Shown: in pieces, positions 33,446 to 44,301 of the stretch | Numbering within the stretch: position 1 is the first letter of the stretch | How the letters are laid out: each line of letters starts with the position of its first letter | Source of the DNA: Branchiostoma floridae | Lineage: Eukaryota > Chordata > Leptocardii > Amphioxiformes > Branchiostomatidae | Assembly (NCBI RefSeq): GCF_000003815.2 | Contig: NC_049990.1 | Location: forward strand, 4,591,803-4,655,802 | Direction: 5' to 3' | DNA length: 64,000 nucleotides | Program-made: the position numbers and the translations under genes | The notes under the pieces: generated by a model | Database searches by the model: none | The model's input: the letters and a program-made list of their open reading frames with translations, nothing else | Told to the model about the DNA's origin: nothing

Positions 33446-34129
33446 GAACTATATATAACCCCGCATAGTTCGACTACTGTGAAGAATGTACTTAATTGAC
33501 TACGGTAGCGGTTTCTCTCTTTTATTATATTCCTGACTCAATTTTCCACTGCTTTGATTTGTCCTCACTGCCATATGCTCGCACAATCGCGCGGAATTCC
33601 TGCAGTGAGTCACTTCCAAAACAACATCACTCAGGCTGTCTGTGGGAATCCCGTTGGTACAACACTCACGTAATTGAGTTTATGGCACTTTACGAGCGGA
33701 ATACCAAGTAGTGTCAGAACTGCCAAGTCAACTCATGACTCAACACGTACCTTGTAAGACTTATATCCGGAAATAGGGTTACTGTCGGACAGTTCATGGA
33801 CCGTTTTTTGGCACTTTCGAGCGTGACCCCTACGTTGCCCGGTGGGACACACTGTGAGGTAATTTGGGGCCTGGCTGGGCCCCGGGTTGAATTTAAGTCG
33901 GACTTAAAATGAACCTGGGGCCCGGTAACAAATGGATGCAGTGTTATCATAGCTTGTTCAAGAAAATGTACTTTGCCCAAACTGGCTGAATTACGCAACA
34001 AGACTCCAAGTGTCAACAGTGTTTCATGTAACCTTGCACATTGCTTTCATCAGTAGTCCACTAAAACAACAGTTCCGTGAGACCTACCTAATCTACTGGA
34101 CGTCGCCAGTCTTTTGCAATTAGATCAGT
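33446..34129. other. Non-coding with a 47-bp hairpin at 33877-33923
   Basis: GGGCCCCGGGTTGAATTTAAGTC pairs with GACTTAAAATGAACCTGGGGCCC almost without a loop. The rest shows nothing I can support. Confidence 0.55.
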
Positions 34130-34545
34130 ACAGCAATTGGACCCATTACCAGCAGAAGTAGAGACAGCAAAGTCAGTAAATAGCTTTAAAACAGGCATTT
34201 TATTTAGCCAAACCGGAAGAGTCAGTTTGTTTAGAGGAGTCACAATAACATTCACGTACCCCAACTTCCCCACACTCACAGACGAACAGAAAGATACTTT
34301 CCTCTTAACATCACAGAATCCACAAATTCTAGAAAAGGTGGGCTTTTCGACATCTTCTGCTTCCAAAAAAAGAAGTCAAACCCAACCTGTATAGAAATAG
34401 CCAACACTAGTATTCCAGTAGTCTCTTTTTACAATCTCATCACTGCCGATTGTCACATGCATGTTCCCTACGTTTCTATCGTGTATTTGCAATTCGCCTC
34501 TGGGCATGAACTTGCAAATAAAGTTTCATTTATTCTGGAGGAAGA
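34130..34545 (+). mobile_element. LINE 3' end fragment (LPAEV..AKSVNSFK)
   Basis: The frame at about 34137-34394 encodes DPLPAEVETAKSVNSFK. LPxEVVxAxSVxxFK-like ends are typical of the C-terminus of CR1/L2/jockey-type LINE polyproteins. The usual preceding Trp appears only in a shifted frame, so this copy carries a frameshift. The trailing untranslated part ends with GGGCATGAACTTGCAAATAAAG, a tail also seen at 42.2 and 61.1 kb. No catalytic domain is present. Confidence 0.65.
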
Positions 34546-34920
34546 AGAAGTACTGTGATAGACAGGAGAGTGACACTACAGACAGCGAAGCCTATTCACC
34601 TAGGAATCATCAGGTATCATCAGGTATGATTCAAAAGACAGCACAACACACAAAATGTAAAACAATTCGTTCTTTATCCATGAAATTTCTTGAGCGATCT
34701 GTCAAATCTTGGTCCCTTGGTGGTCTTCGCCTGTCGTAGAAAGTGTGTTACACGCTAAGGATGGCCCTGAAAGTGTGGCCTTTACACACTACACGAGAAG
34801 AATACAAAGCAGAGGCAGCGGAGCTTCGCCCCTTTATATAGATCAACTACATGTGCCTTGCAAATGTGACACATTGGCGACGTGAAAGTATGTCTGAGCC
34901 GCTGGATTTTGACACGCCCG
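34546..34920. other. No gene recognised
   Basis: Non-coding, with a TCAGGTATCATCAGGTATGA direct repeat near 34609-34630. Confidence 0.4.
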
Positions 34921-34964
34921 GGCGAATTTTGCACTCGCGCGCGTCAACAGCAATAGACGAGATT

Positions 34965-35496
34965 CTGTTAGGCGCCCATTCCACTGGGACGGCGCTCTCA
35001 CGGCGCTCTCTCGGCACTCTCGCGGCGATGTCAAATTTGTCATCTGCCGTGGAATCGCCATGGGAGCGCGGCGAGAGCGCCGTAAGAAAAGTTGTTCTTC
35101 ATCTCTAAAATCCGTTGAGTAATCTTTCGAAACTCTGGCCGCCCGTTGAAGTTGCTGATGTTTGAGTTTTTCGTCGCTAAGAGCGCACAGGGGTCGCCGG
35201 AGACATTCCACTAGAGCAGCTTTTTCTGGCGTCGCGGCGCTCTCACGGCGATGAGGCAAATTTGCCATCGCAGCGAGAGCGCCGTGAGAGCGCCGTCAAA
35301 TGGAAAGGGGGCTGTAAGAAATCCGTTGAGTAATATTTCGAATCTTTGGCCGCCCGTTTAAGTTGCTAATATTTGAGTTTTTCGCCGGAGACTTTTCGCT
35401 AGAGCAGCTTTTTCTGGCGTCGCGGTGCTCTCACGGCGATGGGGTAAATTTGCCATCGCAGCGAGAGCGCCGTGAGAGCGCCGTCAAGTGGAATGG
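34965..35496. mobile_element. GC-rich foldback repeats GACGGCGCTCTCACGGCG, tandemly duplicated
   Basis: CATTCCACTGGGACGGCGCTCTCACGGCGCTCTC (34978 on) is inverted at GAGAGCGCCGTGAGAGCGCCGTC-AATGGAA near 35273-35305 and again near 35463-35493. A unit of about 211 bp, starting TCCGTTGAGTAAT, is repeated at 35111 and 35322 and includes GTTGCT-AT-TTTGAGTTTTTCG and AGAGCAGCTTTTTCTGGCGTCGCGG. GATGGCAAATTTGCCATC-type palindromes sit at the centre. Composition is far more GC-rich than the flanks. No protein is encoded; the family is unknown to me. Confidence 0.75.
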
Positions 35497-35499
35497 AGG

Positions 35500-36125
35500 T
35501 ATTAACCCAAATATACTCTCAAGGACAATATGACGCCGCCACCACAGTGACAAATGTTAGAAGGGGACGACCCATCACAGGCGATATCGATTTTGTTTTT
35601 AATAATCTAATACTTCTGGCACCGACACTTGATATACAGCTTATTACATGGCAAATCCGGTGATGTGCAGCTTATGACATGTCACATTTATATGCTCCTT
35701 TGGCCTTTAGCGCATATATACATATATCTGTCTCAATATATCGCAACGGAACAGGAATGCCCGTCAGGTATACAATGTGTTTCAGGAGATATCGTATCTA
35801 TGCATTGATCCGGATGTTGTCCCTTTACATATGTCAGTACTGTACAAGGTGTACCGGAAAATGTATACATAACTAACTTAGAATCAACTCGAAGACCACA
35901 TCTCTATTGTTTTCATGATTTAGTAGAACTGATATGCTTTCAATTCCTATCGTAATGGCATTTTTACAGTCATTCATTACAGAACAACGTTTTTTGACAT
36001 CCTCATTCCAGAATACAGGCTGAGTTAGCTGGTCGAGGAGTATGGTTTGCGATCGGCTAATCCAAAACTTCTCTGACATGTTATGTGTCTAATGTCTATA
36101 GTTTTCCAATTTCTAATATTTTTCC
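35500..36125. other. No gene recognised
   Basis: AT-rich and non-coding, with alternating TATA runs. A MITE end (TTTTTCCAGCGGCCTGTGGTGCCTGGTAGAGGCTAGG) lies at about 36118-36156 as a solo right terminus of the GGTCGCTGG family. Confidence 0.45.
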
Positions 36126-36177
36126 AGCGGCCTGTGGTGCCTGGTAGAGGCTAGGAAGTCCATACGGTCTCATGTAG

Positions 36178-36369
36178 ACTTGAATATATACGAACGTGTG
36201 AACCCACCTTAAGCAACTGTATGTTTCTGTCAATCTTACAAGTACATTGATGCGTTCAGCGAGTTGGTATAATGATATACCAACTCTCGGTACGCATCAC
36301 TGTACTTGTAACATTGCCAGAAACATACAGTTGCTTAAAGTGGGTTCACACGTTCGTATATATTCAAGT
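36178..36369. mobile_element. 192-bp near-perfect palindromic hairpin element
   Basis: The whole interval is one inverted repeat centred at 36273/36274. The left arm ACTTGAATATATACGAACG.. is inverted in ..CGTTCGTATATATTCAAGT. Mismatches are few (for example TCAATCT against GCAATGT), and the centre is GAGTTGGTAT-AATGAT-ATACCAACTC. This is typical of a young foldback MITE. If transcribed it would form a hairpin of more than 90 bp, longer than a usual pre-miRNA. Confidence 0.9.
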
Positions 36370-36973
36370 AGTAACCTTTCACGTGGGTCATCCTGTATAT
36401 CTTGTACATGCATATCTCGACCCCAGCCTGAGGCTACACAAACTTGATTTTATACCTGACATCTTCCGGAGACCCCAATCTGATGCCAGCGTGCGGAAAA
36501 AAATTAGCTCATTTTGCGAGATGAGAATTTACGACCTTGTTTACTCTGTTTTGACAGTTTTACGGCACTTTTGATAAATGTTCTCATTTTGCGGTAGAAG
36601 AGCGTACTGTGACTCCCAACCGCGCCGTCTAACCTTCCCCAATTAATGGCACTAATGATAACAGCTTAATTGCGGATTCGTGCCCTAAGGGTAATTGCAA
36701 GTAACGGTATGGAAGCACTAGAGTTGCGTAACAGCTCTAATGAACGACATCAATCCCTGTACAAAAGTCGATATGCCTTCGCGATAATGATAATGATAAT
36801 GAACCTTTCTTGGATGTAAATTGTCTGTAATTTCCCTCAAGGCAGAGACACAATTGGCATTCTTAATCAGTGTCAGGTCTCTGTGTATTGTTTCTACCCC
36901 AACGCTGTTTGTCTTAGCGTTACTTTGAAAGTACAACTTGTAATCGCCAGACAGGCCTCTCATGGACGACTGA
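36370..36973. other. No gene recognised
   Basis: Non-coding. A short (GATAAT)n run is at 36782-36800. Confidence 0.4.
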
Positions 36974-37172
36974 CTAGCCTCTACTACTAGTACTAGGCAC
37001 CACATGTCGCTGGAAAATAGTCGAAATTAGCCAAATAGACAGAAAACACACCAGACTCCAGAGGAGTTCTCCGACCGTCGCTCACTGCAGGTTTTGGCAG
37101 GCAAACTCGTCTGTTGTATTATCCACCTACTAGTATCTGGCCAATTTCCACTATTTTCCAGCTCCACCTGAC
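36974..37172. mobile_element. MITE, CTAGCCTCTAC / GTCGCTGGAA family
   Basis: It begins CTAGCCTCTACTACTAG, then ACCACATGTCGCTGGAAAAT, and ends TATTTTCCAGCTCCACCTG. The interior AGCCAAATAGACAGAAAACACACCAGA matches 3220 and 44135. Non-coding. Confidence 0.7.
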
Positions 37173-37429
37173 GCCAGCATTGATTGAAAGTACCAGGACA
37201 CTGATATCTCACAGATGGTTACAACCACTGCAATGTCAGACGAACTTTAATGGTAGCCAAATGTTCTACCGACTTCAACCTTCAGCAAACCTGCATGACC
37301 AATGGCGTAGAACACGTGGTCTAACGTGCACGTTTGGTCAGCATTGGTCAAAGGCATCAGGAAGTTGATACCGCCCTCCGTCTCTGTTCACTGACGGTAT
37401 AACTTACCACCATACTGTTCACCGCTGAT

Positions 37430-38055
37430 TCAGATCTAAGTTTTACTTCAGCTGATCCAGATAAACTTCCATGCTAGCCAAATTTTACTTCAGCCTTCTT
37501 CAGATCCGAATGACCAATCCCTAAGTCACGTGACCTAAGCGTAAAAGTGCCAGCAAGGTAAGTGATGGAAGCCACACAAACTCGGATAAACTTTCACGCT
37601 AGCCTTATTTTCCTTTGCCTGTACTTCAACTTTCTTCATGTCTGAATGACCAACCATTTGGGTCACGTGACTTCGTGTTTGAATGACCAATCATTAAGAT
37701 TACGTGGCCTTACTGACAAAATGTGATGAGTGATGGTTCCCACACTAAATCGGATTAATTTTGACGCTAATCTTATCCATTATTTTCTTTCACATCATAA
37801 ACAAGTAAACATCTTTGTCATGTTTGCACCACCAACCACCTTGGGCTGCATGTGAACTTTGGGTAAAATTGCCAGGAAGTTGAGTAAGTTTGCCACACCA
37901 ACTCGGATAAACTTTGACGCTAACCTTTTCCATATCCGCATCGTTCGTCATTCAATCTTCGTCATGTTTGCATGACCAGCCATCTAGGGCAGGTGAAACT
38001 GAGTGCCGGAAAGTTGAGTGATGATTACCACACAAACTTTCTCGCCAACATTCCG
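37430..38055 (+). repeat. Tandem array, about 165-bp unit, with GTCACGTGAC sites
   Basis: CTCGGATAAACTTTCACGCTAGCC and variants recur near 37581, 37750 and 37912, with diverged copies near 37455 and 38030. Units carry TGAATGACCAA-C, then a GTCACGTGAC palindrome intact at 37525 and 37662 and decayed in others. GTCACGTGAC contains the CACGTG E-box bound by bHLH-ZIP factors such as USF and MITF/TFE. Regulatory use is speculative. Confidence 0.75.
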
Positions 38056-38219
38056 GGCACGTTGTGCTGATTTAGAAAACATGACTTGGGGCAGCCCCAG
38101 CTCATTAAAACCCCTGCTACCTCCGCGGGGCTATTACTCGGGTACCCTGTCATTTGTCTTCGGCTGGAGACGCTGTGTTCTTTCCTCGTTACCCCAGTTT
38201 TTGTAGCCTGGCCGTGCGA

Positions 38220-38858
38220 GATAACTACATGGGACGGTATCAGGGATCTCGCGTCCGCTCAGGGCTTAAGTCAGCCTGAATCCGTGAAATCCTACTTAAG
38301 TAGGCAGGACTGGCAGGTACTCTCAGAGGCGATAATGTCGTCTGCGATATCTTCCCACGTATCTATCAGACTATCTCCGTCTATAGATAGCTGAATAGGA
38401 AAAGAAATTCATCAGAGTGAGGGAGAAAGAGCTGGGGAGAAGAGACTGAGTGACGGATTTGCTGAAAGAGAAAGAAAAAGATCTAGAGGGAAAAGGAGAG
38501 AGAGGGACAGAGAGAGAGAGAGAGGGAGAGAGAGAGAGAGAGAGAGAGAAGGAGTTTAAGAGAGCTAACTACATGTTGCAGAATAAGAAATCTCGCGTCC
38601 GCTCAGGGCTTAAGTCAGACTGAATCCGTGAAATCCCACTTAAGTAGGCAGGACTGGTAGGTACTCTCAGAGGCGATAATGTTCTCTACGATATCTTCCT
38701 AACTCTGTATCAGTATCTATCAGACAATCTCTGTCTAGATAGCTGAGTGAGAGAAAGACAGACAAACAAAAGGGTATTGACTGATTTGCTGAAGGACAAA
38801 GAAAAAGAGGGGGATAAGAATGTGTGTGTGTGTGTGTGTGTGTGTGAGGGAGAGAGAG

Positions 38859-38898
<40 letters not shown>

Positions 38899-39060
38899 GC
38901 ATGGTGCGCAATCAGAAATCTCAACTTCGGTTCAGGCTTAATTCAGACTGAATCCGAAAAGTCCTACTGTTGGAGGCAGGTACCGTCAGCTGCATTAATG
39001 ACGATATCTTCCTACTCTTTGTCTTGTCTTTCTATTGTGGATACATAGGGATAGGTTTAG
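38220..39060 (+). repeat. Tandem array, about 335-bp unit, three copies with internal (GA)n
   Basis: CAGGGCTTAAGTCAG-CTGAATCCGTGAAATCC-ACTTAAGTAGGCAGGACTGG recurs near 38260 and 38604, with a diverged third near 38931. Each copy is followed by a GATATCTTCC patch and then long (GA)n or (GT)n runs (38497-38549, 38820-38893). The microsatellites sit at equivalent places in the units. Non-coding. Confidence 0.8.
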
Positions 39061-39620
39061 AGAGAAAGTTAGAGACAAATTGAGAGAGATCAAAGAAAGA
39101 CAGACTACGTACTTTTTGTTTCAAAACCCCTGACAGTGCATTTTCTTTCCCCCCAAACCCCTTAGTTCGTTTCCTCGTCATCCGGACGATGCTACCCATC
39201 CGTTCGCCAGGAAGTGTCCTGTCATCAGTATTTGCTGTTATCATCACGCCTTTTGACCAGTGCAAGTGGTCGGAACATTTGTACAGCTTCACCGTGCCTT
39301 CACAGCAAACATATAATGCACGACTTCCTATGTAACTATCGCTAAAGGCATTTCTTTGGTGTCCGGACTGTTAACTGTATCTTTTTGGATTCTCCTGTCG
39401 ATTTTTCGACAGATGAGCAGGAAAACAATCTCTTGGCGATGGGTTTGGAGATCTGTCTGCCTGACCTGCACATGACTTTTTGAAGTGAAGAAGGAGACCC
39501 TCTCGTCTACTGACGCTCATAGTCCCACATGTGTATTGGCGTTGGGTTTAAACGGTATTTACTGTTTCTTTTGGCCAGTGCGTCACGGTTTGAGGTGGTT
39601 TGTTTGAGGTCGTGGTATTT
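39061..39620. other. No gene recognised
   Basis: Non-coding, mixed composition. I see no supported exon or element. Confidence 0.4.
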
Positions 39621-39621
39621 T

Positions 39622-39690
39622 AAATGAATGAAGACTTTTATTGCACATATATATACCCCCTGGGTTAAGTACAGGTCACAACAAAATGAT
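39622..39690 (-). repeat. LINE/SINE 3' tail fragment
   Basis: On the minus strand: GACCTGTACTTAACCC, then TGTGCAATAAAAGTCTTCATTCAT. This matches 15325-15440. Confidence 0.55.
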
Positions 39691-39729
39691 GTGATCAGTA
39701 TTGATCCTGAAGAAGGCGACAGTGGTCGT

Positions 39730-40490
39730 TGTAAATTTGATCCGTGTGTACTTTTGTGTTGAAAGAACGTTTGACATTGTACTATCATTACTACCAACAC
39801 AGATGAGCTTACAAGCACAGACACCAACGCTTGTATAGACATATGATTAATGTATATATTAAAGCCACCAGAAAATACGGAAATACTTTAAAAAGCATTA
39901 AAACAAAGCTTCTCTCCCACTGGAAAACAGAATATTCAATTTGTGTATACCTTTGTGTTGGAAGAACGTTTAGCAATGTATTGTGACTACTACCAACACA
40001 GATGAACTTGGATAGGCACACGATTCATGTGTATATCTAAGCCACCAGAAAATACGGAAAGACTTTAAACAGCATTAACAAAGCTTCTCACCCACTGGAA
40101 AACGACATAATTGGATCCGTGCATACCTTTGTGTTGCAAGAACGTTTAGCATTGTACTATGTAACTATGATTCGGCTACCAACATAGATGCTTGCATATA
40201 GGTACATGATTCATGTAAATATCAAAAGCACCGGGTAATACAGAAATACTTTAAACAACATTAAAACAAAGCTTCTCTCCCGCTGGAAAACGACAGAATA
40301 TTTGATTCGTGTACACTTTTGTGTTGGAAGAACGTTTAGCATCGTACTATGATTACTACCAACACAGATGAGCTAACAAAGCATCCAGAAGATACAGAAA
40401 TACTTTAAACAGCATTGAAACAAAGCTCCCCTCCCACTGGAAAACAACATAAAACTCCAACGCACACAAGGCCTTTACATAAACCACTTC
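39730..40490 (+). repeat. Tandem array, about 190-bp unit, four copies
   Basis: TTTGTGTTG-AAGAACGTTTAGCA recurs with its AGAACG at about 39764, 39963, 40139 and 40329 (periods 199, 176, 190). Units continue with CTACCAACACAGATG, a CCAGAAAATACGGAAA block, TACTTTAAACAGCATTAAAACAAAGCTTCTC and CCCACTGGAAAAC. Non-coding. Confidence 0.9.
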
Positions 40491-41235
40491 CTCTGGGGAC
40501 CAAGGCGCAATGCTCCCTGTAAAGGAGGTTAGGGCTTACATGCCGTTCACAATTTGCCTAAAAGCTTATTTGCCGTGAGTACGCGTGTTCCATGCTAAGT
40601 GACCTCCGATGGGCGCTGGAGATCCCCGAGCGAATTTGTGCATCCGTTGTTCAACGCTTAGAGGGAAAACGACCATCACCCGTCCAATTATTTCTCGCTT
40701 GCAGACAAATTCGCTAAAACCTTGGGGGACCGCGTAGGCTGTTTTACGGAGGATGTTGTAATAGAAAAGTTGAGAACTTAACAAGAAAAGTTTGGCTTGC
40801 AACTTGCTTTAGAACGCAATTAGACAATTTAGTGCCTTAAATATTGCAAATCTATTCCCCTGGACTTGTTGAAAACAAAGGAAAACAATGTTATTTGAAA
40901 TCCACTTATAAAGGGGATGGAATAACTGGGTTAAAAGGGTCATAGAGCGAGTGCCTACTTTTGGAAACGTCCTTTATCTAACAAACATTAGATAAGGCTC
41001 AGTATACTTAGTAATTGTCACCGTTATCTAAAAAGGAACCATTTAAAAGCCACGTGGTGATTTAAATGGCCTCACGCTAACCGACCTTTAACCTAAACCT
41101 GATGTAGAAAATAGGTCAATCACCGGACTGAGTAGGTGTGATCTTCAGTAAGTGCGTGATGAGCAATTTTAGCGCCTTTTACACTTCAATCAATGTAGAT
41201 ACTAGTATTTCTTCTGCTTTTCCTCTTTGTACGTC
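40491..41235. other. No gene recognised
   Basis: A 78-codon minus-strand frame at 40566-40802 has no recognisable motif. AATAAGG-type and GATTAA-type AT sequence dominates the rest. Confidence 0.4.
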
Positions 41236-41239
41236 TATA

Positions 41240-41350
41240 TTAGGCCATGTTGATTTGATTATATGGATGACATCCGCGGGCGCATCAATTTTCGGCCGCT
41301 TACCATGAATGAAAAAAGTTGTACCATGCTGTTGATCGTACAAAGCAGTT
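41240..41350 (+). repeat. Dispersed repeat, GGCCATGTTGATTTGATTA copy
   Basis: GGCCATGTTGATTTGATTAT, GGATGACATCC, GGGCGCATCAATTTTC and TTGATCGTACAAAG align with 25312-25415 in the same order. A diverged form is at about 55015-55075. Confidence 0.6.
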
Positions 41351-41683
41351 TCAAAATAAGCAAATGTACATGTGCAAAAACAAACATCAGAAAACGTATA
41401 CTAAAATCATAGAATATTCAAAGGTCAAAGAAGATGTGAAAGAACAAAAATGAAGAATCTATTGTTCCGTATACTATATTCTGTGTGTTCAGTCATTTGT
41501 TCAACCTCCCTGACCACTTAGATTTCATCATGAAGGCAACTTTTTTTGGTCAAACTTTTTTTAGTCGTACGCTCGCATTAGTTTGGGGTTCCCGAGTCAA
41601 GTAATCTTCAAGCAACTGGGGGGGGGGGGGGGAGGGGTAGAAAAAGACCGGAAGAAGGGAAAAACAAGAAAAAAAAAAAAAAA
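41351..41683. other. Non-coding, ending in poly-G and poly-A runs
   Basis: A G-run at 41620-41633 and an A-run up to 41683 lie directly before the assembly gap. Confidence 0.6.
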
Positions 41684-41783
41684 NNNNNNNNNNNNNNNNN
41701 NNNNNNNNNNNNNNNNNNNNNNNNNNNNNNNNNNNNNNNNNNNNNNNNNNNNNNNNNNNNNNNNNNNNNNNNNNNNNNNNNNN
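41684..41783. other. Assembly gap (100 N)
   Basis: Exactly 100 N follow a homopolymer A-run. A 100-N block is usually a placeholder for a gap of unknown size. Confidence 0.98.
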
Positions 41784-43225
41784 ACTACTTTTACCAACCT
41801 ATTAAAATTATTCAAAAATTAAACTCCTCTCTCAACTAAACTCCTTCCCCAGCTTATGTCACTGTCTTAAACCACCGCAAGATCTGCTTGGAGATAAGAG
41901 TCAATTATGATAAACGAGGAAAACGTCTTGTGACTTGTCACCTGCCCGTAAAGAACACTTAACGTGGCACTCAGCAAACAGTAAATGTGCTAATAGATGT
42001 TTTCATCGCCAGAATCCCACACAAATAGGTGAGCTGACAAGATAAGCGAGCCATTGTGCAAACAAGATCGGTATCAATAAGTACCCCATTACCTCAATAA
42101 CCCAGAATCTAGAATTAGCTTTTAGACAAGAGTAGACACCTGCCATATTGCTCTTTACACTGTTTGAACCTCTCATGTTGCCTACAATTAGCCCATGGGT
42201 AAGAATTTGCAATAAACTTATATATTGTATATTAAAGACAACCCAAGCAATATTGGGACGTTTCAAGTTGAAATATTCTGGATGAGGCAATATGTCCAGG
42301 TATAATATTGACATCTACTGCACTATATTTCCACATTTACATCATTATTTCATACTTTGAGCGATTAAGAACGGTACAAAAACAAGCCGCAAAAGGATTC
42401 ACTAAATCAATGATCATCTAATCAACTGAATAATCAGATAATACGATTTTGTAAAGTGGTTTTGAAATCGATTTTAGGACATGCACAGCCGAATAAACAA
42501 CTCTCAACTCTCAATTTTGGTTCAAATCACGGCCAACCGTAAAGACTATTAGTGCATGTTTTTAAGACAACAGTGCAGATATTACTGTGTAGTTTAAAGC
42601 CATTTCCACATATACGTCACCCACCACTTCCTTTCCAGTGCATGTATTCTCTATCGTCCGCCTTAAAAAGTAACGTTATGACGTCTGGAGACAAAGAATG
42701 CGAAATGCACTTTCATGGGAGAATATCGCACGTCCACAGGTGCATGGCCACTTATGCATTACTTCTGATACGCTTGTTTTGACACGCTAGAGGAAGTGCA
42801 AAACAAACATGAGGTTTCCTTAATAACATAGTCCAACCAGATCAAACACACATCCAGTCACTTCGCGCTACCACTAGCTGGTCTGTAATTTTCCGCTGCG
42901 GTAGGAATTAGAGGGTGCGAGGGCGGATGTGTGGTCGTGAGCAGGAAAACTCGGGGTGAGTGGGCGCTCAAACCAAGGACACTGAGCTCTTCCTCAATTC
43001 AATTTCCAAAAAAGCTTACTTTTACACGTATTGTAGGCTTTTCTAAGTCCGAAGTACGGGGAAAGTCTAACAAAACTAGCCTTCACTACGCGGGTATGGA
43101 TAGCCATTGTTAAATTCGCCAAAATGGGGCGAATGGTTGGACAAGGTAAGGTATTTCAAACCGTACCCGTCTCCTTACGTGGCAAATATTGCCCTATGCC
43201 TGTCCCTTGATAGATTTATAACTAC
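41784..43225. other. No gene recognised; LINE-like tail at about 42170-42230
   Basis: GGGTAAGAATTTGCAATAAAC near 42196 resembles LINE 3' tails at 34.5 and 61.1 kb. AAGATCTGCTTGGAGAT at 41880 is a solo end of the CTCCAAGCAGA group. Around 42550-43120, 60-76 codon frames show no motif. Confidence 0.4.
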
Positions 43226-43269
43226 AGCCAGCAAGTTTAACAAAATATGCCAAACAAGACTGTAGCAAG

Positions 43270-43640
43270 TATCTGCTTGAAGGTTAGGGCCAAACACCTG
43301 TAAATGGTAAATAGCTCTGTGTGTAGGCAATGTAACAGTGCGGTTGTACTCTCCAAGCAGAGGGCGGACATGAAGAAAACAGTACAGAATAGAAAGCACT
43401 ACAGAAACGCCTACAAACACATTTTGAAAAACAGCCGGAGCCGAACCTCTGCTTGAAAATCACGACCGAAGTGGCCCTGTGTGCAGGGGGTGTCATACTC
43501 TCCAAGCAGATGGTGGACCTGAAGAAAGCAGTACAAAATGGAAAGCGCGATACGTCTAAAGGCACGCCCAGAACAGTCGAAGCCGAAAAATCACGCCCGA
43601 ACACCCGTAAATGACCCTGTGCACCGGGAGTGTTGATGCG
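43270..43640. repeat. Tandem duplication (149-bp unit) containing CTCTCCAAGCAGA ends
   Basis: TACTCTCCAAGCAGA starts at about 43347 and 43496. Each is followed by GGCGGAC/GGTGGAC-TGAAGAAA-CAGTACA-AAT-GAAAGC and closed by GCCGAA-CC..AAATCACG. The spacer GCCAAACACCTGTAAATG / GCCCGAACACCCGTAAATG is also repeated. The left copy (43347-43458) ends CCTCTGCTTGAAA, inverse of its start, so a MITE appears to have been carried along in a tandem duplication. Confidence 0.7.
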
Positions 43641-44134
43641 TGGCTGTTACACAAACTCACGGGAACCCAACCCCGTGTTTACATACAAACATAAAAGCAC
43701 ACCAACCACCTTCTCATCCCCTGAGTACGGAGGCTAACGCACTGACCCCTGTACGGTCAAGTACTGCAGGAAAAATTCGAACACATATCGGACCAGTTTG
43801 AGCTTACTGAAAGTTCCACTAGCACTATGCCTTCTACTTACATAACGTTAACTGTAGGAGATAAGGAAAGACTTATTTCATGTTCATTAGAAAGACACGC
43901 TTTTTTGACAATGGGTATGTATACGATTCAAAGCACAAGGAAACCCCCTCTAGCTTTGTACATGTGAACAGTCAAAAACGTCAGCTAAATGTTCTAAGGA
44001 CTTTAACTATGATATCGTTTCAAATAACAATACCACAGAGGCTACGTGAGCGACAATGGGCACAATAGGTAGGATGTCGTCAATCGTACTTTCATGCAAT
44101 TTTGGAAGAATTGACGTATTAGTTTACCCTTTAC
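43641..44134. other. No gene recognised
   Basis: Non-coding sequence without an identifiable element. Confidence 0.4.
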
Positions 44135-44301
44135 GGGGCTCCACATGTCGCTAAAAAAATAGCTTTAGAAATTGACCAAATAGACAAAATAACATGCCAG
44201 AGGAGTTAGCTGGCCAAAGAGTACAGTTTGCAACCTAGTTCTGTTTATTTTCCAAAATTCTACCATTATTCCAGCGACCTGTGGAGGCTGGTAGAGGCTA
44301 G
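44135..44301. mobile_element. MITE, CCACAGGTCGCTGGAA family
   Basis: Left GGGCTCCACATGTCGCT is inverted relative to right ATTCCAGCGACCTGTGGAGGC, followed by TGGTAGAGGCTAGC. The interior contains ATTGACCAAATAGACAAAATA and CAGAGGAGTTAGCTGGCC. Best-preserved right terminus of the family. Confidence 0.8.

Noticed and set aside
34843-35268. 141-codon Arg/Ala-rich minus-strand frame
   Set aside because: It is produced by the GC-rich foldback repeat and has no family resemblance.
37525-37671. GTCACGTGAC palindromes as a defined enhancer
   Set aside because: Only two intact sites in a repeat array; reported as a finding, not as a regulatory feature.
22430-40490. Regular repeats considered as CRISPR arrays
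   Set aside because: Units are 165-345 bp and diverged, without short identical repeats and unique spacers, and the genome is eukaryotic.
40566-40802. 78-codon minus-strand frame
   Set aside because: No recognisable motif and no splice support.
41597-41822. Frames spanning the first N run
   Set aside because: They depend on homopolymers and unknown bases.
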